Below, one piece after another: positions 8,523 through 16,701 of a DNA stretch of 64,000 nucleotides. The DNA lies in contig OY730477.1 in NCBI GenBank assembly GCA_963422745.1, positions 310,001 through 374,000 of the forward strand, read 5' to 3'. The notes beneath the pieces are model-generated. The model was given only the letters and a program-made list of their open reading frames with translations. It searched no databases and was not told the origin of the DNA. Every line of letters starts with the position of its first letter. Position 1 is the first letter of the stretch. The DNA is from G963422745 sp963422745 (GTDB lineage Bacteria > Actinomycetota > Acidimicrobiia > Acidimicrobiales > Aldehydirespiratoraceae). Both the position numbers and the translations under genes were made by a program.

Positions 8523-9621
8523 CCTGGTGCCGGTGACCAGGCAATACCGCAAGCAGGAACAGGAACCGGCATCCGAAGAGATTCTTGAGGTCGCCCCTGG
8601 GGTACTACGCCTTCAGTTGCCGATCTCACTGCCTGGATTGGGTCACGTTAACTGCTATGCGCTCTATGACGGCAACGGTGTAGCCCTTGTCGATCCGGGG
8701 CTTCCGGGTCACGATTCTTGGGAGGCGCTCATCTCGCGGCTGAAACGGGCCGAGATTCCCCTCGCTCGTGTGCATACCGCAATCGTCACCCATTCACACC
8801 CAGACCACTTCGGCGGTGCACCTCAATTACGTGAAGAAACCGGGGCGGACATCTTGACCCACGAATCGTTCACTTCGACGATCGCAACCACCAACGATGA
8901 CCTCTCGTCGGAGACTCTCGACATGACCGATGAGGAAATACTCGAACTGTGGAAGCAACGAATCCGAGACCTCGGCCCGACCCCATGGGGGACCCAAAAA
9001 CAGCCACCCCCCGATGAAGCAATTCTTCGCTTCATCCGAGGAGGCCGAGACGTTCGGGGAACCCGTCGCTTCTTCACACCTACCCCCACGCTACGCGTGG
9101 TCGACAACCAACCTCTACGGTTCGCTGGCCGTGAATGGTTCGTCATGCACACGCCGGGCCATACCACAGATCATCTGTGTCTTTGGGACCCGTCGGAAGG
9201 TGTTTTCTTGTCCGGTGATCACGTCCTGCCGACCATCACCCCCCATATCGCTGGATCAACTCAACTTGACGACCCTTTGGCAACCTTCTTTGAGTCGCTG
9301 GACCGGGTAGCTGCGCTAGACGGTGTGACAACGGTGCTGCCCGCTCACGGTCATCCGCTTGGCGACCTCAAGCAACGCTGCGATCACATCAAGTCCCACC
9401 ATGCCGAAAGGCTTGGTTCTCTGCGCGATGCGGCAGCTGACACCGGTGACGCGCCCGTGGAGGAATGGATGAAGATCTTGTTCAAACAGCGATCGTGGGG
9501 AGAGATGGCCGCGAGCGAGACTTACGCTCACCTTGAACATCTTCGTGTCAGCGGCGAAGCCACATTCCGTCGGGACAGTAACGGGCTGCTTCACTACCAA
9601 GTTGCGACCTCACCAAGCTAA
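8473..9621 (+). CDS. MBL-fold metallohydrolase with C-terminal winged helix
   Basis: A cytoplasmic MBL-fold hydrolase of the LACTB2/RNase-Z-like group, up to 382 residues. The metal-binding motif THSHPDHFGG lies near residue 106, the second histidine cluster is in HTPGHTTDHLC near residue 220, and SGDHVLP and LPAHGHPL supply the remaining ligands. The C-terminal 70 residues look like the winged-helix cap found in this group. The substrate is unknown. The ATG at 8473 lies inside a 31-bp repeat also found upstream, so the real start may be GTG 8527. The last codons and stop are duplicated downstream (see 9571-9860). Confidence 0.82.
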   Translation: MSSGALLVTDARARRRSLVPVTRQYRKQEQEPASEEILEVAPGVLRLQLPISLPGLGHVNCYALYDGNGVALVDPGLPGHDSWEALISRLKRAEIPLARVHTAIVTHSHPDHFGGAPQLREETGADILTHESFTSTIATTNDDLSSETLDMTDEEILELWKQRIRDLGPTPWGTQKQPPPDEAILRFIRGGRDVRGTRRFFTPTPTLRVVDNQPLRFAGREWFVMHTPGHTTDHLCLWDPSEGVFLSGDHVLPTITPHIAGSTQLDDPLATFFESLDRVAALDGVTTVLPAHGHPLGDLKQRCDHIKSHHAERLGSLRDAAADTGDAPVEEWMKILFKQRSWGEMAASETYAHLEHLRVSGEATFRRDSNGLLHYQVATSPS

Positions 9622-9862
9622 ACCCAACGACGCTACGCCTGCACCCCTCGGTGGCATAGCCGACCACAGGCTCTCATCTATGAGCCGCAGGCGACTGAAC
9701 CTCTTCGTGTCGGGACAGTAACGGGCTGCTTCACTACCAAGTTGCGACCTCACCAAGCTAAACCCAACGACAGTACGCCTACACCACATACCGCCACTTA
9801 CCGGCCTAGCCAGTCACCGGCTCTCATCTATGAGCCGCAGGCGACTGAGCCTCTTCCCGCCG
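9571..9862. repeat. Two-copy 140-bp tandem duplication of a gene's 3' end
   Basis: The sequence starting CGGGACAGTAACGGGCTGC at 9571 recurs at 9711 (period 140). The first part, about 60 bp, includes the final codons and stop of the MBL gene and is nearly identical in both copies. The middle has diverged by substitution and a small insertion. The end (CTCATCTATGAGCCGCAGG) is again conserved at 9672 and about 9821. The copy carried past the stop codon is non-coding. Confidence 0.85.
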
Positions 9863-10046
9863 AATTTGAGCGTGCCCTGACGCAGCATTGTCATTTCTCA
9901 ATAATTCCCTTGACGAACGACTTGGATACTGCAACTGTCTTGGATTCAGTTAAGCCGCATTCAGGATTGACGATGGACCATCCTCCTCCGTGCCTGCAGA
10001 CCCTCACAATTGATTGTCTTGCGGCGCGTCCGAGTGCCTTATCCGA
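9863..10046. other. Intergenic region before the structured element
   Basis: No convincing gene. A minus-strand frame at 9891-10151 (86 codons) runs straight through the hairpins and terminator and has no recognisable product. TTGACG at about 9911 could be a -35 box, but the matching -10 (AACTGT at 17-bp spacing) is weak. Confidence 0.4.
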
Positions 10047-10164
10047 GAATGGGCCCCACGATTGCCGGGCCCATTCCGCCTCTGGAGGCTTCTCAAACTT
10101 CCCCACCTGACTCACCAGACCGATAAGGGGAAAGCTACGAAGCCGCCGCAAGTGGGCGGTTTTT
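10047..10164 (+). ncRNA. Candidate structured leader or small RNA upstream of whiB
   Basis: Four hairpins follow one another on the plus strand. A perfect 10-bp stem GAATGGGCCC/GGGCCCATTC (10047-10076) has a 10-nt loop. A short stem GCCTC/GAGGC spans 10078-10089. A closing pair TTCCCC/GGGGAA spans 10099-10132. The last is an intrinsic terminator (10143-10164). The 3' end lies about 88 nt before the whiB start, so this is either an attenuator-type leader or an independent small RNA. It does not match the riboswitch consensus sequences I know. Confidence 0.4.
10143..10164 (+). terminator. Intrinsic terminator
   Basis: CCGCC (10143-10147) pairs with GGCGG (10155-10159) around a 7-nt loop and is followed by TTTTT then C. 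It is a good Rho-independent terminator and ends the structured region ahead of whiB. Confidence 0.75.
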
Positions 10165-10251
10165 CTGCATTTGTTGCCTGACCCCTCAAAACCGACAGAT
10201 CCAACTCACACATCCCCCAATTCCCGGACATGTACGGAAGGAGACGAGGCC

Positions 10252-10617
10252 ATGTTTGATCTCGTCCCAACAGAGGAATCCCCCAATCGTGTGCTACACG
10301 ACTTGTGGAAGGTACACGCCGTGTGCCGTGACATACCCGACGCCACCGAGCTTTTCTTCTCCGATGATTTCATCAAGATTGTCAAGGCCAAGTCAATATG
10401 CGCCGAATGTCCGGTGCTTGCCCAATGCCTTGAATCAGCTCTGGCTCGACAAGAACCCTGTGGCGTTTGGGGCGGCCAGATCTTCGTCGGAGGGAAGGTA
10501 CTTGCGGTGAAGCGGCGTCGCGGGCGGCCGCCGAAGGTTCCGAGGCCCGAAGACCGGATGCCGATGGTGCCCATCCCGCCACACCTGCTCAAAGCCACAC
10601 AACAAATGACCGCCTGA
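10252..10617 (+). CDS. WhiB-family Fe-S transcriptional regulator
   Basis: An actinobacterial [4Fe-4S]-binding regulator that works with the sigma-A subunit of RNA polymerase; 121 residues from ATG 10252. AAGGAG lies 8-9 nt upstream and decides this start over the longer open frame. The four cluster cysteines are seen at about residue 25 (AVCRD) and in SICAECPVLAQCLESAL, with the GVWGG turn just after. A basic C-terminal tail (KRRRGRPPK) supplies an AT-hook-like DNA-binding element. Which paralogue (WhiB1, 2, 3, 7 or another) cannot be fixed, though the GRPPK tail recalls WhiB7-type hooks. The final codons and stop are duplicated 137 bp downstream. Confidence 0.93.
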   Translation: MFDLVPTEESPNRVLHDLWKVHAVCRDIPDATELFFSDDFIKIVKAKSICAECPVLAQCLESALARQEPCGVWGGQIFVGGKVLAVKRRRGRPPKVPRPEDRMPMVPIPPHLLKATQQMTA

Positions 10618-10855
10618 CGACGCAACGCCCACACCACCCGCACCCACCACAGCTACCCGCGCCCAACCACACAGCAACAAACCGCCCGACATGTCAGGTC
10701 GCGTTCAACCGTATTCTGCTGGCCGCGACAGCCACACAACAACAAACCGCCTGACGACGCAACGCCCACACCACCCGCACCCGCCACAGCTACCCGCGCC
10801 CAACCACACAGCAACAAACCGCCCGACATGTCAGGTCGCGTTCAACCGTATTCTG
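10593..10855. repeat. Two-copy 137-bp tandem duplication of the whiB 3' end
   Basis: The sequence CGCCTGACGACGCAACGCC occurs at 10611, where its TGA is the whiB stop, and again at 10748, a period of 137. The two copies are almost identical through CCGTATTCTG. The second copy ends directly at the 5' side of the next gene. Apart from whiB's last codons the array is non-coding. Confidence 0.88.
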
Positions 10856-10898
10856 GTTGAATGTCCGCTACCTTCCGGTAGGTACCGGGAAGGCTGCC

Positions 10899-11510
10899 GT
10901 GCTGACAACTACTGCAAGTTCCCATCGATTCCGGCGAGGTCTGCCTGTTGGTGCCGCCCTCGTCGCTATAGCGTGCGCGTTGTTTGCTGGAGCCTGCAGA
11001 GCTGTTGAGGACAGCGCCAGGGTGCGCGGCGAAGAACGCCAAACGATCATGCTCGGTGAGAGTGGGCTGACCCCAGCACTCAACGACATTCAGTCTGTCG
11101 GGGCGAAGGGATCCGATGTTGACGTTGTCTTCACCACGTTTTCGGGGGACGACAGGAATCTCAGGTCTTATGCCGGTTCCCCGCTGGTGATCAACTTCTT
11201 CGCTCGGTCGTGTCCGCCCTGCCTGGTAGAGATGGTCTACCTACAACAGGCTGCCGAGGCGTTCGCCGGAACGGTTGCCATAGTGGGCATTTCCGTCGAT
11301 CCGCTACGCGAGGACGCCGATGCGCTGATCGCTGCGACAGGCGTCAGCTACGACCTTGGTTGGGATCCGCAGTCGGAACTCTTCAAGTACTTTGACGCGA
11401 TTGTGATGCCGACCACGGTTTTCGTGTCGTCGGACGGCAAGGTGCAGGAAGTGCGCTCAGGTGTGCTCACCGCCGAAGCCCTGTTCGACAAGATTGAGGC
11501 CCTGCGATGA
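10899..11510 (+). CDS. TlpA-like thioredoxin-fold lipoprotein
   Basis: A membrane-anchored thiol-disulfide oxidoreductase facing the cell exterior. The N-terminus has a basic patch, a hydrophobic stretch and a lipobox ending LFAGAC near residue 33. The thioredoxin fold follows with the active site ARSCPPCLVEM near residue 105 and the cis-proline region AIVMPTTVFV near residue 170. GTG at 10899 is chosen because GGAAGG lies 5 nt upstream; TTG 10857 would add 14 residues. It precedes a CcdA-like membrane protein that could supply reducing equivalents, so the pair probably reduces apocytochrome c or other exported disulfides. Confidence 0.85.
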   Translation: MLTTTASSHRFRRGLPVGAALVAIACALFAGACRAVEDSARVRGEERQTIMLGESGLTPALNDIQSVGAKGSDVDVVFTTFSGDDRNLRSYAGSPLVINFFARSCPPCLVEMVYLQQAAEAFAGTVAIVGISVDPLREDADALIAATGVSYDLGWDPQSELFKYFDAIVMPTTVFVSSDGKVQEVRSGVLTAEALFDKIEALR

Positions 11511-11622
11511 CAACTGACCTGCCGTCTCGCTGTCGGACTCCGACGTCATCGATGCTGACCCCATCGGTGCCGCACGTTGAAATACCTGACGAAACCCTAG
11601 TTTCAAACGTGATCACAGTGTC

Positions 11623-12744
11623 GTGAACCCCGAGCAGTTCACCTTTCCCTTTGGTGTCGGGATGATGGCGGCGGTCAACCCGTGCGGATTCACCATGTTG
11701 CCGACCTACCTCGGCTACTTCATCGGCATTGACAACCACGAATCGAAGCGACTCCAAGCCCTAACCCGCGCCATCTGGGTGGCAGTTGTTCTCACAGCGG
11801 GCTTCGTAGCTGTGTTTGGCGGGATAGGTGTGTGGATCTCGCTGTTTCTCAATCAGACCGCGGTAGTGAAACACGTTGGCTACATCACGATCACTGTCGG
11901 GTTGGTCCTGGTTGCGATGGGAGTCGCGATGCTGTTCGGGCAGCACTTCCAGCTGCGTTTGCCGCAATCGAACAAGGCCATCTCGGGCCGCGAGATGGGC
12001 TCAATGTTCGGATTCGGGGTGTCATACGCGGTCGTGTCATTGAGCTGCACGATTGGTTTGTTCGTAAACGCCGTCAGCAACGCGTTCACCACCGATGGGT
12101 TCTGGGTCGGGATAGGAAGTTTCGTGGCATATGGGCTCGGCATGGGCTCGGTAGTGCTGTTTGTTACCGTCGGTCTCGCCCGCGCAAGGTCTGACGTTGC
12201 TGGCTATCTACGCCGTGTGTTCCCGCAACTCGGCCGCATCTCAGGCTGCATTGTGGTGGTTGGCGGCATCTACCTGATCGACTACGGCATCTGGGACGTG
12301 CGCGTCCTGCAGTATGGGAACACCACGGCTGGCAACCTGTTCGTTGACGGATTTCTGGAGTTTCAAGCCACCGTCGGGCAATGGATCACCGAGACCACAC
12401 CCAAGAGGATCGGTGTGGTGAGCGTTCTCGGCGTTAGCAGCTTGATGCTGCTTGCCTGGCGCGAGGACAACCCCGACAAGCACGTGCAACGCAAGGCGCT
12501 CACGGCGCTGTTTGTGGCTGTTTATCTTGCCGTTGAGGCAGCGCACGGCTTCGATTTCGTGGCGTTACCGCTCTGGCGGTTCGTGAGCGGCTGGCCCGAA
12601 CGTGTCGGTCACTGGTTCACCGACCCAAGTCGCTGGGGTGTGCCATTGGAGATCCTGCTAGCAGCAATGGTTCTGGGATGGGCTGGGGCAAATGTGGATC
12701 GCTATCGTCAACGTCGTGCTGAGGAACCTGCTGGCTCACCCTGA
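11623..12744 (+). CDS. CcdA/DsbD-type membrane electron carrier
   Basis: A polytopic membrane protein of 373 residues that in this family passes electrons from cytoplasmic thioredoxin across the membrane. The first helix carries the conserved cysteine in AAVNPCGFTMLPTYLGYF (about residue 21) and the partner cysteine is in SLSCTIGLFVNA (about residue 144). Six helices make the core. A C-terminal extension of about 130 residues holds further hydrophobic segments not usual for CcdA. Start is GTG 11623. It lies 112 bp after the TlpA-like gene in the same direction and overlaps the next gene by 53 nt. Confidence 0.85.
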   Translation: MNPEQFTFPFGVGMMAAVNPCGFTMLPTYLGYFIGIDNHESKRLQALTRAIWVAVVLTAGFVAVFGGIGVWISLFLNQTAVVKHVGYITITVGLVLVAMGVAMLFGQHFQLRLPQSNKAISGREMGSMFGFGVSYAVVSLSCTIGLFVNAVSNAFTTDGFWVGIGSFVAYGLGMGSVVLFVTVGLARARSDVAGYLRRVFPQLGRISGCIVVVGGIYLIDYGIWDVRVLQYGNTTAGNLFVDGFLEFQATVGQWITETTPKRIGVVSVLGVSSLMLLAWREDNPDKHVQRKALTALFVAVYLAVEAAHGFDFVALPLWRFVSGWPERVGHWFTDPSRWGVPLEILLAAMVLGWAGANVDRYRQRRAEEPAGSP

Positions 12745-13342
12745 GGTCAGCGAAGTGTCCGAGTTCCGCGGCTCATTCGGTCTCATGGCCTTTCACGGCG
12801 GCAACCTTGAGCGTACGACCGATGTGATCGCAGCCACGGTCGCTGAACGCACCGCAGCGTCGTTCTACGGTGTGATTCAGGCACCGCCGCTTCGTCGGCA
12901 CGTACCGTCGATCCATTTCGATCCGGCACATTCGCCAAAGCTGACCGCTTTCATGAACCGGGTCGACACGGTGGTGGCGGTTCACGGTTACGGACGTGAA
13001 GATCTGTTCGCAGATGTACTCCTCGGCGGACGTAACCGTGCCCTGGCCGATCACTTGGCCCATTATCTGAAGGCAGGACTGCCCAAGCAATACGGCGTGA
13101 TCAACGATCTTGATGAGATTCCCGTCGGCTTGCGAGGCCTTCACCCAGCCAAACCGGTCAACCTACCTGTTAATGCTGGAGTCCAACTCGAGTTACCGCC
13201 GACACTTCGCTGGAACCGTGACGCCCGGAACTGGAGTGACCATGAGAACACACCCCGAGCGCCCCAAGTAGCGCTGCTGATTGATGTGTTGACCGAAGCA
13301 ATCCGAAAATGGGAATGGTCCACAGGCGCAACAACACCGTGA
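12692..13342 (+). CDS. Poly-gamma-glutamate hydrolase family protein
   Basis: Matches the YjqB/PghP family (PF05908 type): the core motif FHGGNLERTTDVIA near residue 35, later VVAVHGYG and DVLLGGRN. Characterised members are zinc-dependent hydrolases of poly-gamma-glutamate, but many bacterial members have no assigned substrate. The frame starts at ATG 12692, overlapping the CcdA-like gene by 53 nt; a GTG near 12755 would remove the overlap. 216 residues is normal. Linkage to thiol-redox genes gives no clear functional clue. Confidence 0.7.
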   Translation: MWIAIVNVVLRNLLAHPEVSEVSEFRGSFGLMAFHGGNLERTTDVIAATVAERTAASFYGVIQAPPLRRHVPSIHFDPAHSPKLTAFMNRVDTVVAVHGYGREDLFADVLLGGRNRALADHLAHYLKAGLPKQYGVINDLDEIPVGLRGLHPAKPVNLPVNAGVQLELPPTLRWNRDARNWSDHENTPRAPQVALLIDVLTEAIRKWEWSTGATTP

Positions 13343-13385
13343 TTGGAGAAGCTCGGCAGCCATGGCTACGACAGTCGGCGGACCC

Positions 13386-14036
13386 TCAGGGCGCCAGACG
13401 CTCAATCAGCCAGTGTGTAGAGTCGCCACCAGCGTGGTCGGTTCGTCGGTAACGCACGCGGTCATGGAGGCGATCAGGGCGTCCCTGCCAGAACTCCAAC
13501 CGGTTAGGGCATAGGAGATACCCACCCCAATGCGGTGGTCTGGGGACCTCACCGGGGAATCGAGCCTCGACTTCGCCGGCGGCGGTAACGAGCGCAGCCC
13601 TACCGACCAACACGGTCGACTGATCACTGGCCCAGGCACCAACCTGGGAGCCTCGGGGCCGGGACGCGAAATACGCATCCGATTCCTCGTCGGGTAGGTA
13701 CTCGACCGATCCCACAACCCGAACCTGGCGTTCCAAGTCATGCCACACGAAACTCAGACTCGCATGGGGGTTGGCAGCCAAGGAACGACCCTTGTCGGAT
13801 CGCCGGTTCGTGTAGAATACAAAGCCACGCTCGTCAAGTCCCCTCAACAACACCGCCCGAGTTTCGGGCCTACCGGCGGAGTCAACGGTACCGAGCACCA
13901 TCACCCCCGGGTCTCGAGGCCCGGTCGCAGCCCAGTCGGCCATCCAACGACGGAACTGAACAATCGGATCGGCTGCTACATCGGCAACGTCAAGGCCAGC
14001 ATGTTCATAGGAGTGGCGAATCTCGGCCAAGTCCAC
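13386..14036 (-). CDS. pdxH: Pyridoxamine 5'-phosphate oxidase
   Basis: An FMN enzyme that oxidises pyridoxine or pyridoxamine 5'-phosphate to pyridoxal 5'-phosphate. FMN and substrate motifs are complete: VLLRGLDERGFVFYTNRRSDKG near residue 62, RPRGSQVGAWASDQS near residue 127, and the C-terminal PNRLEFWQGRPDRLHDR ending with the PLP-salvage arginine region RVRYRR. 216 residues, start ATG 14036. It is convergent with the PGA-hydrolase gene and separated by 43 bp. Confidence 0.97.
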   Translation of the reverse strand: MDLAEIRHSYEHAGLDVADVAADPIVQFRRWMADWAATGPRDPGVMVLGTVDSAGRPETRAVLLRGLDERGFVFYTNRRSDKGRSLAANPHASLSFVWHDLERQVRVVGSVEYLPDEESDAYFASRPRGSQVGAWASDQSTVLVGRAALVTAAGEVEARFPGEVPRPPHWGGYLLCPNRLEFWQGRPDRLHDRVRYRRTDHAGGDSTHWLIERLAP

Positions 14037-14160
14037 GATCCGATTCTAGGGTTTCTGGCCGATTCTTGAGTTCTGGCCAGATCGCAGATCCAAGGGCCCC
14101 GCTGTCGCCCGAAGACCTGGCCGAGTGTTGAGTTGCGGGGCAAGTCATCCGACGACCCAG

Positions 14161-15450
14161 TCAGCTTGGGAGGCTCGGAATCTCGCTGCAGCCACCCATA
14201 TACGGGCGCAGAACATCGGGTATACGGATAGAGCCGTCGGACTGACGGTAGGTCTCCACTATGGCGGCCCACACCCGTGGCACGGCAAGACCCGAGCCGT
14301 TGAGCGAATGAACGTAACTGATGCCGCCACCGGTCAACCGATACCGAATGTCGGCGCGCCGGGCCTGATAGTCCGTGCACCACGATACCGACGACACCTC
14401 AAGCCATTGTGTGGTACCGGGCGCGTAGACCTCAATGTCGAACGTGCGGGCCCCGGCCCCACTAATGTCACCACAGGCAAGGTCCACCACACGATATGCA
14501 AGGCCGAGGTCAGCGATGGCGCTTTCGGCTCGGTCAAGGATCTCCATGTGCAGCTGTTGGCCTTGATCGGGTGTGCAAAAGGCGTAGAGCTCCACCTTGT
14601 CGAACTCGTGCACCCGCAATAACCCACGAGTGTCGCGTCCGGCTGATCCTGCTTCGCGGCGATAACACGCCGTGTGCGCCATCAAACGGATCGGCAATTG
14701 ATCCTCTATGAGCACCTCGCCTGCCAGCATCGATGTCAGCGGCACCTCGGCAGTGGGAATCGCCCAAAGTCGGTCGCGTTCAAGGTGATACGCATCGTCG
14801 ACGAACTTGGGCAGGTGACCAGTACCGATCATGGTTTCGGTGCGGACAATTGTGGGTGGACGAATCTGTTCGTAGGCGTCGCGGTTGCGGTCCAGACCGT
14901 AGCTGATCAGCGCCGTAACCAGCTGGGCTCCGAGACCGCGATACAAGGCAAACATCGAACCCGACATTCGCACCGCACGGTCAATGTCCAGGATCCCGAG
15001 CTGCTCTCCGATTTCCCAATGCGGGACCCGTTGATGAGGGTGAATCGAATCCGGTTGATGGTTGTGGACCCGCACAACGACGTTGTCCTCGGTGGTGGTG
15101 CCATCAGGTGCGTCGCCATCTGCAAGATTCGGAATACAAAGCAGCTTGGCGCGAAGGTCGGATCCCAGGACCTCCGCTTCTTGCGACAACTGCTTTTCTC
15201 GCTCTCGCAGTGTTCGACTTCGTTCGACGAGTTCACCGGCTTCGTCACCTCGCCCGGATTGGTGTAGGGATCCGACCTGCTTGGAGATCGTGTTGATCTC
15301 GCTGCGGACCTCGTCGCGTTCCGCACCGACCGCGCGTGCACAGCGGTCGAGCTCAATGACTTCGTCCACCGTGGAAATGTCCTCACCGCGACGAGCGACT
15401 CCTTCTCGCACGGTCTGTGGGTCGGTTCGGAACAACCTGATGTCAAGCAT
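14161..15450 (-). CDS. serS: Seryl-tRNA synthetase
   Basis: Class II synthetase charging tRNA-Ser, 429 residues. The N-terminal coiled-coil arm (about residues 30-105, rich in E/R/K) is followed by the catalytic domain with motif 2 at TACYRREAGSAGRDTRGLLRVHEF near residue 262 and motif 3 near residue 375 (YVHSLNGSGLAVPR). Start ATG 15450. The gene stands between pdxH and ctaG on the same strand, with gaps over 35 bp, so operon membership is uncertain. Confidence 0.98.
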   Translation of the reverse strand: MLDIRLFRTDPQTVREGVARRGEDISTVDEVIELDRCARAVGAERDEVRSEINTISKQVGSLHQSGRGDEAGELVERSRTLREREKQLSQEAEVLGSDLRAKLLCIPNLADGDAPDGTTTEDNVVVRVHNHQPDSIHPHQRVPHWEIGEQLGILDIDRAVRMSGSMFALYRGLGAQLVTALISYGLDRNRDAYEQIRPPTIVRTETMIGTGHLPKFVDDAYHLERDRLWAIPTAEVPLTSMLAGEVLIEDQLPIRLMAHTACYRREAGSAGRDTRGLLRVHEFDKVELYAFCTPDQGQQLHMEILDRAESAIADLGLAYRVVDLACGDISGAGARTFDIEVYAPGTTQWLEVSSVSWCTDYQARRADIRYRLTGGGISYVHSLNGSGLAVPRVWAAIVETYRQSDGSIRIPDVLRPYMGGCSEIPSLPS

Positions 15451-15489
15451 CCGATGAAGGTACAGCCGGGACCTGCAACCAGGGCCCGA

Positions 15490-16359
15490 TTAGGCCCGGG
15501 TCTCGCGTTCGAAGTCCGCGTAAGTGAGCTGTGCCTCTCGTCGCGCCTTCAGATCAGCCGACCGTTGATCGCCGACATGGCGAAAGAACCTGATAGCGAT
15601 AAGCGTCCACAAGAAGAACCCGCCCAGGATCTTCATCACCGCGCCAGCCGCCTGCTGATCATGAACAGGGGAAATACCCCACAGCGGGGTGCCCGTGTCG
15701 TAGCTCGGGTAGACAATCCCCTCGGCGAACGTAAGCCAACCGGCGGGCACCGTGGGCACGATTGACATCGCGAACATGTACATCATCTTGCCCGGCTCGG
15801 TCATGTGCATTTCCTTTAGCGGCCCGAGGACCGGGAACCACATGAGCAGCGCTGAGAAGAACACCGCGAGATGCAATCCGAAGTGGAACGCGCCGTTGCG
15901 TACGCTGAGGTCGACTACTGCGCCCCAGTGGGTGATCACTTGGAACAGGTTGAACAGCACCCCGGCCACTAACGGCCGGGTCAACCATCGCAGAGTCCGC
16001 TGGGTGATGCCTTCGTCTACGACGAGCAACCGGGCCAGCCAGTCGGGCATCGCAAGCAACAGCAGCGGCGGCACCATGAAGCTGATGAGCAAGTGTTGCA
16101 ACATGTGCACGAAATAGAGGTTCTCCTCGGCGATGTCGTGCATTGGCCAGTCGGCGGACAGCCACAACAATGCAACGCCGACGAAAAAGCAGTATTTCTG
16201 GACTCGGGACACAACCTGTGAGCCGTCGGTCACGGCCAGCGGTCCGATCACGCGAACCGCGTAAACACCGAGACCAACCAAGGCCGCAACCAGCACCCAT
16301 ACCTCGGGATGGAACTCGTAATCCCACACACCGGCCGCTGCCGATATCACGAGCAACAT
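15490..16359 (-). CDS. ctaG: Cytochrome c oxidase assembly factor CtaG (caa3 type)
   Basis: A seven-helix membrane protein of the CtaG_caa3 family involved in copper insertion into, or assembly of, the oxidase. 289 residues from ATG 16359, one nt after the ctaF stop. Family histidine motifs are visible: LSADWPMHDIAEENLYFVHMLQHLLISFMVPPLLLL (H near residues 73, 84 and 88) and VITHWGAVVDL, NGAFHFGLHLAVFF. A longer frame beginning at 16452 overlaps ctaF and is rejected. Last gene of the oxidase operon. Confidence 0.9.
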   Translation of the reverse strand: MLLVISAAAGVWDYEFHPEVWVLVAALVGLGVYAVRVIGPLAVTDGSQVVSRVQKYCFFVGVALLWLSADWPMHDIAEENLYFVHMLQHLLISFMVPPLLLLAMPDWLARLLVVDEGITQRTLRWLTRPLVAGVLFNLFQVITHWGAVVDLSVRNGAFHFGLHLAVFFSALLMWFPVLGPLKEMHMTEPGKMMYMFAMSIVPTVPAGWLTFAEGIVYPSYDTGTPLWGISPVHDQQAAGAVMKILGGFFLWTLIAIRFFRHVGDQRSADLKARREAQLTYADFERETRA

Positions 16360-16360
16360 C

Positions 16361-16690
16361 TCACCCGAAGAAATTGAAGGAAAGCAACGTGGCGATGTAG
16401 ACGCCGGTCGCCAAGGCCAGTCCACCTCCGAAGAACTGCGAGAGGATGGCACCGTCAGCTTTGAGATGCATGAACATCCGAGCCACGAGCCAGAATTTGA
16501 TCACCATCATAAACAGCAGCCCCGGCACGAGGAAGGCTCCCCAGTTGAGCACCGACTCGAAGTAAGTGAACACCTCAACACCGGTGATCGCTGCCAATAT
16601 GAGCGCCACCTTGATGTATTCCCAATCGGATGGGTGATGGTGATCATCTGAATGCGTTTCGGTCAATGTCTCCGTTACGGGTTCGGTCAT
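16361..16690 (-). CDS. ctaF: Cytochrome c oxidase subunit IV (prokaryotic)
   Basis: A small 109-residue membrane subunit of an aa3/caa3 oxidase. A His-rich soluble start (THSDDHHHPSDWEY) precedes three hydrophobic helices: IKVALILAAITGVEVFTYF, FLVPGLLFMMVIKFWLVA with the conserved MHLK just after, and GVYIATLLSF. This is the COX4_pro pattern. It sits between ctaE and ctaG. I use ATG 16690; the open frame extends to 16747 but would run into the ctaE end. Confidence 0.85.
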   Translation of the reverse strand: MTEPVTETLTETHSDDHHHPSDWEYIKVALILAAITGVEVFTYFESVLNWGAFLVPGLLFMMVIKFWLVARMFMHLKADGAILSQFFGGGLALATGVYIATLLSFNFFG

Positions 16691-16701
16691 CACGCCTCGA
16701 C

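Noticed and set aside
9891..10151. 86-codon minus-strand frame
   Set aside because: It overlaps the hairpins and terminator of the plus strand and has no recognisable motif.
10047..10164. c-di-GMP, c-di-AMP, cobalamin, TPP, ZTP or yybP-type riboswitch
   Set aside because: The GGGGAAAGC stretch is superficially similar to parts of some classes, but the conserved core sequences of these riboswitches are not present.
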